From Aspidiotus rigidus (taxonomy: Eukaryota; Arthropoda; Insecta; Hemiptera; Diaspididae), in contig JAVHKY010000071.1 in NCBI GenBank assembly GCA_035079385.1, positions 3,412,001 through 3,476,000 of the forward strand: 64,000 bases of DNA. The letters are read 5' to 3'. The translations under genes were made by a program, and so were the position numbers. The notes under the pieces were generated by a model. It made no database searches and was not told where the DNA came from. It was given only the letters and a program-made list of their open reading frames with translations. Shown piece after piece: positions 11,643 to 24,390 of the stretch. How positions within the stretch are numbered: the first letter of the stretch is position 1; each line of letters opens with the position of its first letter.

Positions 11643-11985
11643 ATTTCACCAGCCCCCCCTTTTTGAAGTTTTCAATTTTTTTTTGGCAAAATGAATTGCA
11701 CTCGATTTGTGCTGAATTGTGCTGCAAAAATTATGTTTTGTGGTTGTCCCCTTCTGAAGATATACACAAAAGTCTCTGGGGGGGGGGCTGGTGAAACGGT
11801 AGCCCCCCCCCCTTTTTGAAATTGTCAATTTTTTTTGGTAAAATGAATTGTGCTCGATTTGTGCTGAATTGTGCTGCAAAAATTATATTTTGTGCTTGCT
11901 CCCTTCCGAAGATATACGAAAAAGTCTCTAGGGGGGAGCCCGGCCCACAGTGGGATAATTCCTTCTTCTAGCGTGCCAAAAATAG
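11643..11985 (+). repeat. tandem repeat family C, block 1 (two units plus terminal motif)
   Basis: Two units of about 150 bp with core GATTTGTGCTGAATTGTGCT, then GATATACACAAAAGTCTCT and a G run. The block ends at 11949-11985 with CAGTGGGATAATTCCTTC and TTCTAGCGTGCC, the same motif that opens block 2 in inverse orientation. Confidence 0.85.
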
Positions 11986-12175
11986 GAAATATCGATGTCG
12001 CGATCAATATAACTCAACCTGATAGGGTGTTTGTAAACACATTGAAAAACTCAGATCAACGCAGCTCGTTGCTAGACAACAGCAAAACTGGTGGGGAAGT
12101 GATGATATGAATGAAACAACAGTTTGGCAGGATTACTGTACCATACTGAACGCATATGGTTTACTCATGTTCTAG

Positions 12176-12267
12176 CGGATGTATCAGAGAGTTATGAGTT
12201 TTTTTCGTCTATTGTGAATATATTTTTGACAATTGTATCGTTTGTGAACTTTTTTCTCGTTTTAAAG
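12176..12267 (+). other. possible isolated exon, hydrophobic
   Basis: Acceptor TTCTAG and donor GTAAGT enclose an open 92-bp frame with a hydrophobic run (IVNIFLTIVSFVNFFLVLK). No partner exons were found. It may be a relic or chance. Confidence 0.18.
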
Positions 12268-13099
12268 GTAAGTACCATGCAGAATTATGTATAGTATTAA
12301 ATTATTGTGGTAGTAAATATTGTTAGGATTTCAACTACTAATAGGGGCTAGTAGAGGTTGACGCATTTCTGCAATTTGTTCCTCAAGGTGTCCTCTAAAC
12401 GGAATATAAGGCATTTTTTCCAGTTTCATCCAGTTTCTCGAGTTATAGCCTTATGAAATACGAAAAATGAGCCTTATTTTACACATTTTCATACATTATG
12501 GAAGTATTCATCTTTCTCATTTCATTCTAATTTCTCGTTTGTGTAAACATTGAGAAAATCTGCAGTCCCAATATCACTCTCAAGATACTCCTACGTTTTC
12601 AAACATAATTATTATGAATTAAAACATGCCTAGACGTACTAAAATTATTTACTTTTTTTTAAAATTATTATTGTTTCATTATATTGAGGACTAGCTTTCC
12701 CACCCGGCCTTCGTGCGGCTGCAAGTATAATATATTGAGCAAAATATTATATTATTTTGAAGGGGTTGTTAGTGAAACATTGAAAAAGATTCGTTGAAAA
12801 TTCTCATACTCCGTAGAACTGAATAAGAAGTAGTAACATGATGATTAAATTTATATTAAACAATAAGAAAATAAAGAGGTCATTAAGACATCAAACCTCT
12901 GAGGTAATAGAAATGGAGGGGCGGGGGAGTAAAAATAAATAACCCTGAAGTTAAAGAAATGGAACGCAATGAATTTGAATTAAGTTTTAAACCGATAAAA
13001 GAGAGAATATTACATAAGACTAACTTGCAAAAATAACCAATAAGCAAGATATAATTCATGTGGCACAATATTGAGTGATAAGAAAACAGAATGTCAATA

Positions 13100-14060
13100 A
13101 GTTGAAATTCTTCTCAACACCCCCACCAATAGTATATAGTTTGAAATTCAAAATTTCATTAGGCTTCATATTTTATATTAACTGATGAAAAACGGAAATT
13201 CTTCCGGATATGCGTCTCCCTCCCCCTCCGAATTTCTCCTCTCCTCTCGAAATTGAAAATTCGATCACCCGTTTTTTATATATCTTGACTGATGAAAAGT
13301 CAAAATTTTATCAAGATGTAATTTATTGTTGAAATTGACAATTTCATTGTCCCATTTCAAATGTAATAGAAAGTCAAATTCTTCCAAACATCCTTTCCCT
13401 TCACCCCCCCCCCCCTTATAGTATATATGTAATTTGAGATTCTAAATTTCACCCCTTTTTTTCAATAGAAAAATTATAATCCTTCTAAACATTCTTCACC
13501 TCCCACTGCCCTCCCCCTTTGTGGTATATCGTTTGAAAATCAAAATTCCATTAAGCTATGTTGATTATTCATTATGATTCATGTATTCAATTGATGAAAA
13601 AGTTGAAATTGTTTCCAATATATGTCTCCCCCCCCCCCTTTCAAATTACTCCTCACTCATTGGAATTGAAAATCCCATATCCTGTTTTTTATGTATTTAA
13701 TGATGAAAAGTCCAAATTCTTCTAAATATTCGTCCCTTCCTCCTCGGGATCGTTCCTCCCACTTATTTTAAACAATTGAAAATCAACATTTTATCAAGTC
13801 CCATTTGTCATGTATTGATAGTTGAAATTCAAAATGTCATTTTCCATTTTGATTGTAATTAAACGTTGAATTCTTATAAACATCCTTCCCCTCCCTACCG
13901 CCCTTCTTATAGCATACGTGAAGTTCAATATTCTAACTTTCATTAGGTCCCATTTCTTTAAAATGTTTTAAGCAGTTGATCAAAAAACAAAATTCTTCTA
14001 CACATTCTTTCCCTCCTTCCCCTCATATCGGTAGTATATTGTTTGAAAATTAAACTTTTA
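13100..14060. repeat. degenerate tandem array, unit about 120 bp
   Basis: At least seven diverged units share the pattern: C-rich run (CCCTCCCC), then TAGTATAT, then TTTGAAATTCAAAATT, then CATTAGG, then TTGATGAAAAAG with AAATTCTTC and AAACATTC. Spacing varies between about 100 and 140 bp. Non-coding. Confidence 0.75.
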
Positions 14061-14310
14061 ATAAACTATGTGCATGATTTATTTTGATAGGTACCTATCT
14101 GATATTCAGTTCTCAATAAAGTTATGGTCGAACATATTTTTATAAGTATGATTCAACATCATTCACGATAATTAAAAATTCTGGGGTGGCAATGTTGTTT
14201 GCTATAAATACTCTCGGAAATAAGCTCTTTAATTTGACGTATCGTTCAACGAAATCCGTTGTGTCTAAACGATGTGATACCTAAAGAACTGTTCATATTT
14301 ATACTTAATA

Positions 14311-14575
14311 TCCAAAAAAATCAGACATAGGCCGAAGAACACGTACAGCAGTGCAGAGAACATCACAACAGGTGAAAAGAAGGAAGACAGTTTCCTTTAA
14401 TGCACTCCAGTACAATCTAGAGGAAGAACATGATAATTTAGTTGATGTTGGTAGTCCGATAATTGTAGGTACAATGTTTGGCTATGCGTTAAACCGAGGA
14501 ACCAAGATGAGGATTCTGTTGTTTGAATAGGAATGAGGCTCTTAATCTTCGGCCTAGATGTCTGATTCTTTTGGA
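14311..14575. mobile_element. short TIR element (MITE candidate)
   Basis: TCCAAAAAAATCAGACAT with AGGCCGAAGA at the left pairs with TCTTCGGCCT and ATGTCTGATTCTTTTGGA at the right. About 265 bp; no coding content and no clear target duplication. Confidence 0.55.
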
Positions 14576-14799
14576 GAAGGCATTTTCGATACAATCACGA
14601 ATAATAACAATGAACAGCCTCTTAATCTTGATCTTGAGGAACATGTTTTGTTTACCTACCTACTGTGTTGAGTGCGTTGACTGATAAAAACCAGTTATAC
14701 CAAATCACTAAATTTCTCTATAGGTACCCAACTTGATAATGAATACAAACTCGAAACGCAAAAGTACGATTCAGTAAATTTTCATCAAATTTACAAAGA

Positions 14800-15150
14800 T
14801 TCGATTTGGATTCTCAAACTTCTTACTTGTACTTCAGACCAATTCAAACGCGGAATCGATTTGAATTCTTGAACACGGTGAATACCATATACTTTTGTTC
14901 GCATAGTGAACCGATTTTCATGAATTCGATTCGACTCCCTGTTTCAAAAATAACAATTTGTAAATTTTCAACACGATACTTTTGTTTGTATAGTGAACCA
15001 ATTTTCATGGGTTCGATTCGAGTCCTTGTTTCAATTCAATATTCCCTCTGAAATCGAGCGATTACGGAAATCGCGCAACGCTGATAAACATACAGAACAA
15101 ATTCTTGTGGGTTCAATTCGTATTCTCGTCCAAATTAGATTCTCTTTCAA
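14800..15150. repeat. short direct repeats, unit about 78 bp
   Basis: TAGTGAACCGATTTTCATG and TTCGATTCGA recur near 14906 and 14991 with the same surroundings; a weaker third unit (TTCTTGTGGGTTCAATTCG) follows near 15100. Non-coding. Confidence 0.65.
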
Positions 15151-15179
15151 ATTGAGCGATTAAACAATAATTTTTGTAG

Positions 15180-15300
15180 TTGCTTATTTTGTACTTAGAT
15201 GCAAAAAAATAATTCATACACATCGCCTGGAATCGAATCGCATACCCTAGGTTTGATTGAACGGTTATGCGTTAGAGGCACACGCCACTGTACGTTGTGT
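15180..15300 (-). mobile_element. possible tRNA-derived SINE head
   Basis: On the minus strand a good Pol III B box, GATTCGATTCC (15229-15239), follows about 45 bp after TGGCGTGTGCCTCTAACGC. The A box is weak. It does not fold as an intact tRNA by eye. Confidence 0.35.
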
Positions 15301-15400
15301 GCGTGCGCGATCCGAAAACATGTTCATAACTCGTAGTCTTGTTTAGCTTTAACGCTGAATTTCAGGCGAATGAGTGAAAAGCCTTGTAATATTTTTTGCT

Positions 15401-15876
15401 ATAAACCACGGTATAAGATGAAGAGGTAGTGACACGAACGTATTCTGACTGTGGTAAACGCTGTCCGTGATTTTGAAGTAGTTCTGAACATCCCGAGCGC
15501 AGCGCTCGTGATGAAAGTGATGGGTAATGTACAGAGTCTTATGGGAACGCCGCTACTTTCAAAAATTTATTGCAGGATCAGGAATCAGCCGATGCATTTC
15601 ATATTTGGCATAAAAATACCATTTAATCTACTCTATAAAATTTTGAAAGAATCACCCTTCTAAGTAAATTCTTGGATTTTTTATAATCCTTGGAAATTTC
15701 ATCAATACTAGGGTACCAACGGTAACGTCTCGGCGCAGGTGGGGTGTAGAAGGAACAGGGAAACAGCCCGAGTGTTCGCTGCAAACCTAGCGGAAGTTTG
15801 TACGTACAACTTCAAAACTGCGGACACGATTTTAGCGTTGTGTCATTACCTCTTCATCTTATACCGTGCTATAAAC
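15401..15876. repeat. inverted repeat with about 90-bp arms (foldback candidate)
   Basis: Left arm ACGGTATAAGATGAAGAGGT then GTGACAC, with ATTTTGAAGTAG further in; right arm 15785-15876 is its near reverse complement (ACCTCTTCATCTTATACCGT). The roughly 300-bp centre is unremarkable. Confidence 0.65.
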
Positions 15877-15969
15877 ACGCTCAGAAACAGGCCCTTTCGT
15901 TTGAGATGTTTACCAACTATCTCCGTTCTGTCTAACAGACGTGATGCGGAAAGAAGTGTTCTTATATAA

Positions 15970-16985
15970 GATAGATAAGTTTATGAATTAATTATATTTT
16001 TTCTCTCACTTTTAGATGTAGGTACACTAATCGGCAATTGTCAATGGAGTGGAAGGGGAACAACCAGTTGGAAAAGGCTGGTTCAGAGAACAACGTGCAA
16101 TTTTTATCAAATTATATTCTTCAGGAATGCCCCACTGAAGAAGAGAAAGATTTGAACAGGAAAACTTACCCGTGAAACTGAAAGGTTTTTGCTCTACTTT
16201 GTATAACAAGTGGAGAAAATACCATTATCACGAGAAAACTTTCTGAACACAAGAAAGTTTATGGTTGAATTTGCCATTTGCGAACCAGACTTGTCAGAAT
16301 TCGATGACGAGGAATGATAATTTCAAGATTTTGTTTCATTTACCTATAACGTACTTTTTACACTTGAATTTAAAATAAATTTGAGTATTCTCAATCATGT
16401 TTTTTAAAAGTATGTACTGTATATAAGAATCTTCAGATTCTTCAAATAAAAGTCCACGACTCCGAAGAATATGCGTTTATTATATTGCAAGCGAATTCAA
16501 AACGAAGTCGTTTCTTAGAAAATGGATGTGCATAGCACGAAAGCAAAAAATAAAATGTACAATTAAGTTAGATGTAAGCAAGCGACGATAGACGATAACC
16601 GATAAAGCAAAGCGTATAACATTCTTCGGAACAAGGAGGGAGTAATCGCGATTAAGCGAAACAGGATTAAACAGGATGACGGAATGAGAATAAGAGGAAT
16701 CTTTCATGTATTAATGTGGAATTGATGGTGAAGCACTAAAATGACCGCTTTATACCACTGAGGGAAAACAAATCTAAATCCCAACTCTGATTTCGTATTC
16801 TATGCACCAAAATTGAGCCCAACAATCAAACGCCGATAACAAAATGTGAGTATTTAGCTTAAATACCCCCTATCATCAGCTTAGTGGGGGGAAGTGGGGT
16901 CGAATCGAAAATTTGACTTCAGATTCTTGTTCTACGCCCCAAAAAAAAACCCAGTACGGAATTTCAGATTATCGTCACCAACCTT
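15970..16985. other. intergenic, no gene seen
   Basis: AT-rich. Short open frames here have no recognisable domains or splice support. Confidence 0.4.
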
Positions 16986-16989
16986 GATT

Positions 16990-17315
16990 TTTGGCACGCT
17001 AGAAGAAGGAATTATCCCACTGTGCGGCCCCTTTTTGAAATTTTGAATTTTTTTTTGGCAAAATGAATTGTGCTCGATTTGTGCTGAACTGTGCTGCAAA
17101 AATTATGTTTTGTGCTTGTCCCTTTCCGAAGATATACAAAAAAATTTATGCGGGGGCTGTTGAAATGATAGCCCCCCTTTTTGAAATTTTGAATTTTTCT
17201 TGGCAAAATGAATTGTGCTGCAAAAATTATATTTTGTGCTTGCTCCCTTGCAAAGATATACGAAAAAGTCTCTGGGGGGGAGCTCTCCTTTTTGAAATTT
17301 TAAATTTTTTAAAGA
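16990..17315 (+). repeat. tandem repeat family C, block 2
   Basis: Opens with TTTTGGCACGCTAGAAGAAG and AATTATCCCACTGTG, the inverse of the motif that closes block 1, followed by two and a half units with core GATTTGTGCTGAACTGTGCT. The period is about 140 bp. Confidence 0.83.
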
Positions 17316-17329
17316 AACACTTTCATTGA

Positions 17330-18260
17330 ACATGTGAGTGGGTCTATTGAAGAGTGTGTACGTAGTGGAGAATAACGAATATTATTTTCGACGAAGACAA
17401 AACTACAATTGACTCACTGACAAGTTGAAGAGGTTTTGTAAAATTCAGTAAATTATATTCTTTTTTGTTCTTTTTGGTTTTTTGCGGATACTCATTCGCA
17501 GTTTTGCAAGGGAGATAAGAATAATATAAGGTGTCGACATGTTTTTTAGTATAAAATGGATTTTCTGTTCAAAACATAGGTACTTTAAATGATAGTTTTT
17601 TTATTTGTTTTTCGGCACATTCCCATTAAAAAATCCAGCTAATCAGGTGAGAGGTGGGGAGTTTGGTATTTTGTTGTCTTTAAAAAAATATTTTATAATT
17701 TATTTATTTCCGTTTGAGACAGAATATAGATTGTTTGCGTTTTAAACCTGTTCAAACTCTTTGAAATATTGCAATTATCTTGATTCATGGTGGTACAAAT
17801 GCCCAAGAATTGATGAATTCTCAAGGCCTCAAATTAGGTTACATTTTATTTTACATAGAACACATTCTTCTGAACTGAACAATTGCAGAATTTTATTATT
17901 GAAAACGAAGAATATTGGTATATCGTTCTAGGTTTATATCCATTGTCGTGCTCCCAGCTCGTTGCCAATTGAAGTATGATAAGAGATAGGAAATATCTAA
18001 TTTTTTACCCTTCATTAATGATCATAACATTACGTCGTAAATTTACATATTCACATACCTAGGCTACCACACCACTACTCGTACCTATCAGCAAACAATG
18101 AGTGCATGCATACAGCAAAATTTTGGAAATGAAGTAGACGTACACTTGCCTACAAAAATAGTACCATTATTATAGGAAATCAAAATTCCTAGAAGTTCCA
18201 TTTTCTTTAGTTTCTTTGAAAACATCTTATATTTTGAGATATCTGTATTGAATGGGATTT
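17330..18260. other. intergenic, no gene seen
   Basis: AT-rich sequence without recognisable coding or repeat structure. Confidence 0.4.
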
Positions 18261-18267
18261 CTCGAAG

Positions 18268-18935
18268 CTTTTGAAATTCTAAAAGCATCATCTATGCGAA
18301 TAAGATTTTACATTATTCTTTTGAAGGAAATGAATAATTTCATTCGTCCTCCGCATACTTATCATATTTTCATCTTAGTTCAGGTCGTTCTTTTGTAAAT
18401 TAGGTATATATTCATTCTCTTACAATAGTCTGATGAAGGTGCCGCTCATTTTTGATAAATTTATAAAATGTTGTGTTTCCATTCTTCGATAAATTTCTCA
18501 AGCAGGTATCAAGTTTTTATAGTCAATATTTCATGACTAATAAGTTGTTGAGCAGTGTGTCGACTGTCATACGTAGTGACTTAAAAGTACATAAAAATAC
18601 CGGTAAAAAGCTATTTTCTGAAGGTAGCCTAACAAATCAGGTTGTGAAAGAATGAAAAAATTGCCGAAATGTGGTTGTCCTAGTGGGATAATGTAGATAT
18701 GTACATCGCGAACGAGCTGAAGTATTTTTTCACAATGTTTATGATGGACGGACAGTGAGGGTGATGAGAGTTTAAGAAAATTTTGAAATTCTAAAGGCAT
18801 CATCTATGTAGATGAGATTTTACATTATTCTTTTAAAGAAAATGAATAATTTCATTCATCCTCCGCATATTTATCATATTTTCGTCTCAGTTCAGGTGCC
18901 CACCCTTGTTCGTTCTTTTGTAAGTTATCGCTCGA
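18268..18935 (+). repeat. pair of direct repeats of about 140 bp
   Basis: TTTTGAAATTCTAAAAGCAT ... GATTTTACATTATTCTTT ... TTCAGGTCGTTCTTTTGTAA (from 18268) recurs from 18782 with about 85-90 percent identity; the second copy has a short insertion before GTTCGTTCTTTTG. Spacing is about 514 bp. Confidence 0.75.
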
Positions 18936-19224
18936 TAAAAAGAGTAATTAAGTATGAGAATTTTTATAACTTAGGTATCATTTTTTTCGTTTCTTCGAAT
19001 ATAATTCCCAATAAAATATAAATCAGCGCGAGGTGTATCTAAGTAATATGATTTGAAAGAAAGAAGCCTGTTATTTTGCATGATCTTATCTGTCAAGACT
19101 TTTGTATACATTTTTGCAGAAGTACCTGACAGAAAGAAAACGCGTACATTGCTGCATGTAATTGGGCCTGAATCAAGAATAATTTATTTCGCCTGTTTTA
19201 TGTTTAAAATTGTAAAAGGAGGAT

Positions 19225-20170
19225 CCGTTGTCTCGCAAATTTACCCTCATTATGAAGGGGGGGGGGGGGGTGAAAGCACAAAACTTAAAATAAACAGAAT
19301 AATTCAGCACGAATCGAGTAAAATGTATTTTGACAGATAGACATCCAAAATTTGATTATTAAAAAAAAAAAAGGGAAAAAAAGAAAAAACAAAGGGTATT
19401 TACAGTTTTACAATTTCACCTCAAGACTTTTGTCGATATCTTTAAAATGGGGTGGGAACGGAATGTAATATTTTTAGCACAATTCAGCACAAATGTAGCA
19501 CCATTCATTAGGCCAGATAAAGATTCTTCATGTAATAAAGGAGGGAGGGGTACGTAAGATTGATCCCGATTGTGGAGAAGGGCTGGAAGTACGAAACGTC
19601 AAAAATTTTCAAAGCAGTAGACCAAAAGTCGAGCTCAATTCATTTAGCCGGATAATAATTCAAAACTTGGAACAAAAAAAGGAGTTCTCTACACTTTCAC
19701 AAGGTCACCTTCTAAGACTTTTGTGGATATTTTGAGCAGGGAGAAGAACAAAACATAATATTTGAAGCACAAATCGAGCACAATTCATAGAGGTCATTTC
19801 AAATTTAAAATTAGAAAAAGGAGAAGTTGTCGTTTCAGCAGCACCCAGAGACTTCTTTGAGAATCTTGAGGAGGCAGCAAGCACAAAACATATTTTTTGC
19901 AGCACAATTCAGGACAAATCGAGCACAATTCATTTGTCCCCCCCCCCCAAGAAAAAAAATCAAATTTCTAAGAAGGGGGCTAATACTTTACAAACGGAAC
20001 CCCATTCTAAAGGAGGGGAGGAAATACAAAATGTGAAATTCGCGGCACAATTCAGCACAAATCGAGTACAATTTATGTTGCCGGATAAAAATTCAAAATT
20101 CAAAAACTTGCTGATATTTCACAATGTGAACCTCATTTTGGTGGAGAGGAGGACAGAATATATTTTCCGG
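19225..20170 (-). repeat. tandem repeat family C, block 3 (at least six diverged units)
   Basis: The core, here on the opposite strand (AATTCAGCACAAATCGAG with CACAATTCAT), recurs near 19305, 19480, 19625, 19775, 19908 and 20048, a spacing close to 145 bp, with G-rich blocks between. More diverged than the other blocks. Confidence 0.75.
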
Positions 20171-20904
20171 TAGACGGCTTGTCTGACAAAGTTCGGCAAG
20201 GCACGCAGGAAACCTATACTATGGGATAAATTTAGATTTTGATAATTAAATTGAAAATGTGGGACTATCACCAAAGTCAAAATATTTCCAATTTTCCCTC
20301 CTACAACTTGAAAACTGGAATTCTTCCATGTTCTCATTCTATTGAATACAAATTGAAGGTCAATATTCTAAGAGGGAATCTTGTTCTATAATTTTTCTTT
20401 GAAAAAGTATATATTACTTTTTGTCCGCTGTCTGGTAGAAATGCTAACCTGAAAATAATTTGGTATTGGGGAAAGAATTTCTATTTTTCTCTTCCTTCTT
20501 CTCTCTTTTTTCGTTTTTTTTTTTTTCCTTTTTTTTTTCTGTAATGTAAGTCGGACCTACAAAAATGCAGGCCATCAATTTATACGGCATAGGGTAGGAT
20601 GACTTGAAAAAATTTAAACTTCCAAACTCTCGTATGATAGGAGGGGACTCCAGTTTTGAATTTCAATCTTAATACGTTCATAATCGAATTCTGCCCATAG
20701 AACAGGTTCCCTAAATTTCTTGTTCACTTTCGTCAAGTTCCACTTACCTTATTAGGTTAGGTCAGTTTCCACCAGATTGAAAGTCAATATTTCTCCAATA
20801 CAACTAGCTTGATAGTCGAAAATATTCCAAGTCCCATAGAACAAACAGGTTCCCAGTTGAAATTTGGAAAAGTGAGGGAAGGGTATTGTTTTCACAGTAG
20901 CCCC

Positions 20905-21060
20905 ACCAAAGATTGTTCCCCCCTAGAGACTTTTTCGTATATCTTTGGAAGGGAGCAAGCACAAAATATAATTTTTGCAGCACAATTCAGCACAAATCGA
21001 GCACAATTCATTTTGCCAAAAAATTTGAAAATTTCAAAAAGGGGGGGGGGATTGGTGAAA
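20905..21060 (-). repeat. tandem repeat family C, block 4 (one unit)
   Basis: One well-kept unit on the minus strand: CCTAGAGACTTTTTCGTATA ... CAGCACAATTCAGCACAAAT ... CATTTTGCC and a poly-G run. It is very close in sequence to the second unit of block 1. Confidence 0.85.
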
Positions 21061-21209
21061 TGGACCTTTTCGGGACACGCTGAAATTCTAAGAACAGAAT
21101 TATTTTATGTCCGTGTTAGGCTTTTTCTGCAGTTAACAAATGGTTCAGAGGATGGACATAAGATAACTTACAAGTACGTAAATTGTGACCATGGGACAGG
21201 ACTATAGTA

Positions 21210-22410
21210 ACTCTTCAACATTCTTCCCGTTTTTTGAGAACAGAAAAAACTTATCGCGGACCTAAGTTCGTTTTGTTTAAATTTTTGGAAAACTAAATAA
21301 GATAAGCTACTTTGGTTCTTGCAATTTTTAAGTAATTTCCTGACGATTTGTACCTAAAATAATTAAACTATAGGCAATCGAAAAAGGCTGCATACTACAG
21401 TAATCCGATACGTATATAACCCGAATTTTCGGGTTTCGAACTTAGGATAGGTAGTTCTGTTTCATGGTGACGATGTACATAGGTCTCGATCGTCAATAAC
21501 AAATAGTATAAACTTTTCGAAACGTCACGATTCGCATGAAAAATTTCAAAAAGTTACATTTACCGTCGGTATTGTAAGTACCTAACTTAATATGAGAGAA
21601 TATTACTTCTTTTTAAAATAGTATAGAAGTAGGAAGTCGGAAAGCGAACGAGAGGCATTTATCAGAATATTACTGAAATTGATAAATGCGAGTGCAAAAT
21701 GTTCTTCGTAGTAATAGAATATGCAGTAAAAATAGTATAGGTAGATAATTGAATGGAGTTGCTAACCACAGTACAATATACTGGATCATGCGTTCCCTTC
21801 AGAGCAGTCGTACGAATAAAATTCATTCTCTCCACTCAAGATCGTTGTCGAACGTGGTTTGGATTTTAAAATGGAAAGCAAAAGAAAACGGATGAATACA
21901 GAACAATTTTTTCTTTCTTTTATTCAAATTTCTCGAGTATTGGAAACTCATTACGCATAATAATTGAAGTTCTCGCGACTTCACTTTTCAACTGTAACTT
22001 ATAATAGGTATGTATACGGCGAGCTTCCAATTCTAGACTCTTCACCGTAATTTTCCGAGCAATTAAAATTGGTAATACAATTTATATATAATACAGGGGA
22101 TACCTTTATCGTAACGACGAAAAAAGGGGAAGCACGACTACCTTTCGTTACGACAATGAAATGGAAGATCAATAGGTGCGGCAGTTTCTGCGCGAACGGG
22201 AAGAATATAAGGAAAGAAAGACCAAAAACATGGTGACGATCGTAAAATTTCATTGACGACACTCAAAAACAAATTTTCAACAATTTTTTACGAATCATAT
22301 GGATTTAAAAAATTTGAAAATACATTTGAGATTCTCAATACATTTGTATCGCGACCTATATAAAATGAATTAAAGAAAAATAATCTTATGTACCTAGTCT
22401 ATACAATTAT
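21210..22410. other. intergenic, no gene seen
   Basis: AT-rich; no coding signal or clear repeats noticed. Confidence 0.4.
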
Positions 22411-22414
22411 ATGC

Positions 22415-23310
22415 AGGATTACTGTTAGTAGGCCGCGTTTGGCCTTTGATGATCGCTTCCCTCGCGTCTTCTTTTGCGTCCTAGGGTACGGTTGTGCGTA
22501 GGAGAATATTGCACTCGCACTCTTTAGAGGGTACGGGGACAAGCTTTTCTCGAATTTTCAACCCGAGAGAATGTTTGTATTCTTCCTGTTTCATAAAATA
22601 TAGACACATACACTTTGATTCTCGTACATTATCCACGTCGATTGCGACTCGCATAATACCGTAATTCTGTTGTTTAAATTCTTCAAATGTATTCATTTTC
22701 CTAGACAAATTTCTTCAATATTTTAATATGTTTCTTAATTTCCGACGACGCGACGCTATAAAATACTCAGCGCAACTAGTACTTATAAGGAGCGTTATAA
22801 CACTTTTTATTTTGTAGTGCTTAATGATAAACCTTTGTCCAGAGTTGAAGCGACAGCGAGTTGACCTCATTAATGAAAAAATGACCCATGGGGAGACGCT
22901 CTCTTAGAGTTATCAACTCAATCCAGGCGTTAGTTCCCTCTAACCCATTGTCAATATAGATGAGTGTAGCCAGCATCAGCACCTTCATATTATAGTTACA
23001 TTTTTCCTTCTACGATCCCTCTCCAAAGTGCACAACAAAGTCAGTCAACTGTGGAAGTCGCTTATTTGCAATTAATTCCGAAGCTTTCGCAGGAGCAATC
23101 TTGCGCTGTTTGAAGAGTGTCGATATCTTCTCGAATTCTTGCTCTGATATCTTTAGTTAGTGGCTTCAAATGTTTCTCCACACAATGCAGAATAAGATAG
23201 AATTAACACCTTGGTCAAAGACGAGGTGCAACCCAAAAAGTTCTACAAACCGTGCCATAAAAGGAAAGCGTCGGCACCATCCGCTAGAAGAACAGTAAAT
23301 TTCCAATTAG
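22415..23310 (-). pseudogene. decayed MULE transposase (DDE remnant and SWIM zinc finger)
   Basis: Minus-strand blocks in several frames: LLADGADAF, CVEKHLKPLTKDIRARI with REDIDTLQ, IDNGLEGTNAWIE, then FEEFKQQNYGIMRVAIDVDN and ESKCMCLYFMKQEEYKHSLG (a SWIM-type CxC...CxH in which one Cys has become Tyr), then QKKTRGKRSSKAKRGLL. This is the recalled order of an arthropod MULE transposase whose C-terminus is a SWIM finger plus a GRPxKAKxALL tail. Multiple stops and frame changes show it is dead. Terminal repeats were not located. Confidence 0.78.
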
Positions 23311-23665
23311 TATTGAACATTTAACATTATAGGGAAGTGTTTTGTCTTCCGAATGTTTTTCTTTTTTTCAGAGGGCTGACAATTTTTCCCACTGAAATAC
23401 GCCACTCAATGATGTCACAAAGTAGAAATAAGATCAGTTCTACATTAGTGGGGAAAAAATCGGTCTTCAAAATTCATAAAAAAATAGCGCTCTTTGCTCA
23501 TCAAAGTGTACTGTGGAAAAGTTCACTTTCCTGTATGTCGATTCGGAAAAATTTATAATCGTTCTAGAGTCGAGGTGACTCTCTATAATAGTTTGAGAAT
23601 TAGACGAACTACAGTCTTCGCTTTATTTCCTCAATAGTATTAATTATTCTTTTCTATACTCGTAA

Positions 23666-23812
23666 ATGATGTTAAAACGGCGTTTTGACTGCATCTCTAG
23701 GTGCTGTCAAAGTTTAACTTTACCCATAACGACATTAGCGTAAAAGAAAAACAAATTAGCCAATCACGTTTGAGTGTTTGTTTGTTGATTGAATTCCGTT
23801 TTAACATCATTT
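23666..23812. mobile_element. small TIR element (MITE candidate)
   Basis: ATGATGTTAAAACGG and CCGTTTTAACATCAT are inverted about 145 bp apart. Non-coding interior. Confidence 0.5.
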
Positions 23813-24390
23813 GGTCTTGGGAGGATATCAAGAATCTACCTACAAATTGGTTGCATTTTTCTGAAAGCAACGTGATGACGTGACAGGTAGCTGTTGTGTG
23901 TGGGTAGATTAATTTGTGAAAAATTGTACGTGATATAGCAATATGAATAATAGGTTACATTGCTGTGTATGATAATCGTATAATCATAGTGTATTGTGAT
24001 GGACGCGCATTCGCACGCACGCATTTACGCACAAACAGTCACTCATCATTCATCAATGCCACAAACCCGTTCACAAGTACTCATAAAGACGCACCGTCGT
24101 ACGTTATGAAACAAAAATGATAGTATCTTAGAATGAGGAAGTTCAGATGCCACGCCACTGCTACTAGACGTGAGCTCTCAGTTGCTTGTATTTCAGTAGG
24201 CAGGCGCGAACGAAGTTTACCGAAAAAATTGATTCGTGAATTTTGGCCTAGAGTAATCTAATTCCACGAGAGAACTTTGCTGTGCATCTTCAACGAGGTG
24301 AGGATAAATTTGAAAATTCGTCGCAAAGTTACACGGTGTGAGTGAGGGAGAATAGAGGGATTTTCACGGTCAAAACGAAGTAGTGTCACA

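Noticed and set aside
11958..12110. Open frame whose tail loosely resembles the last exon of gene 1
   Set aside because: Its start overlaps the family C terminal motif and the resemblance is limited to a few Ser/Leu/Asn positions in a low-complexity tail. Not enough to call a duplicated exon.
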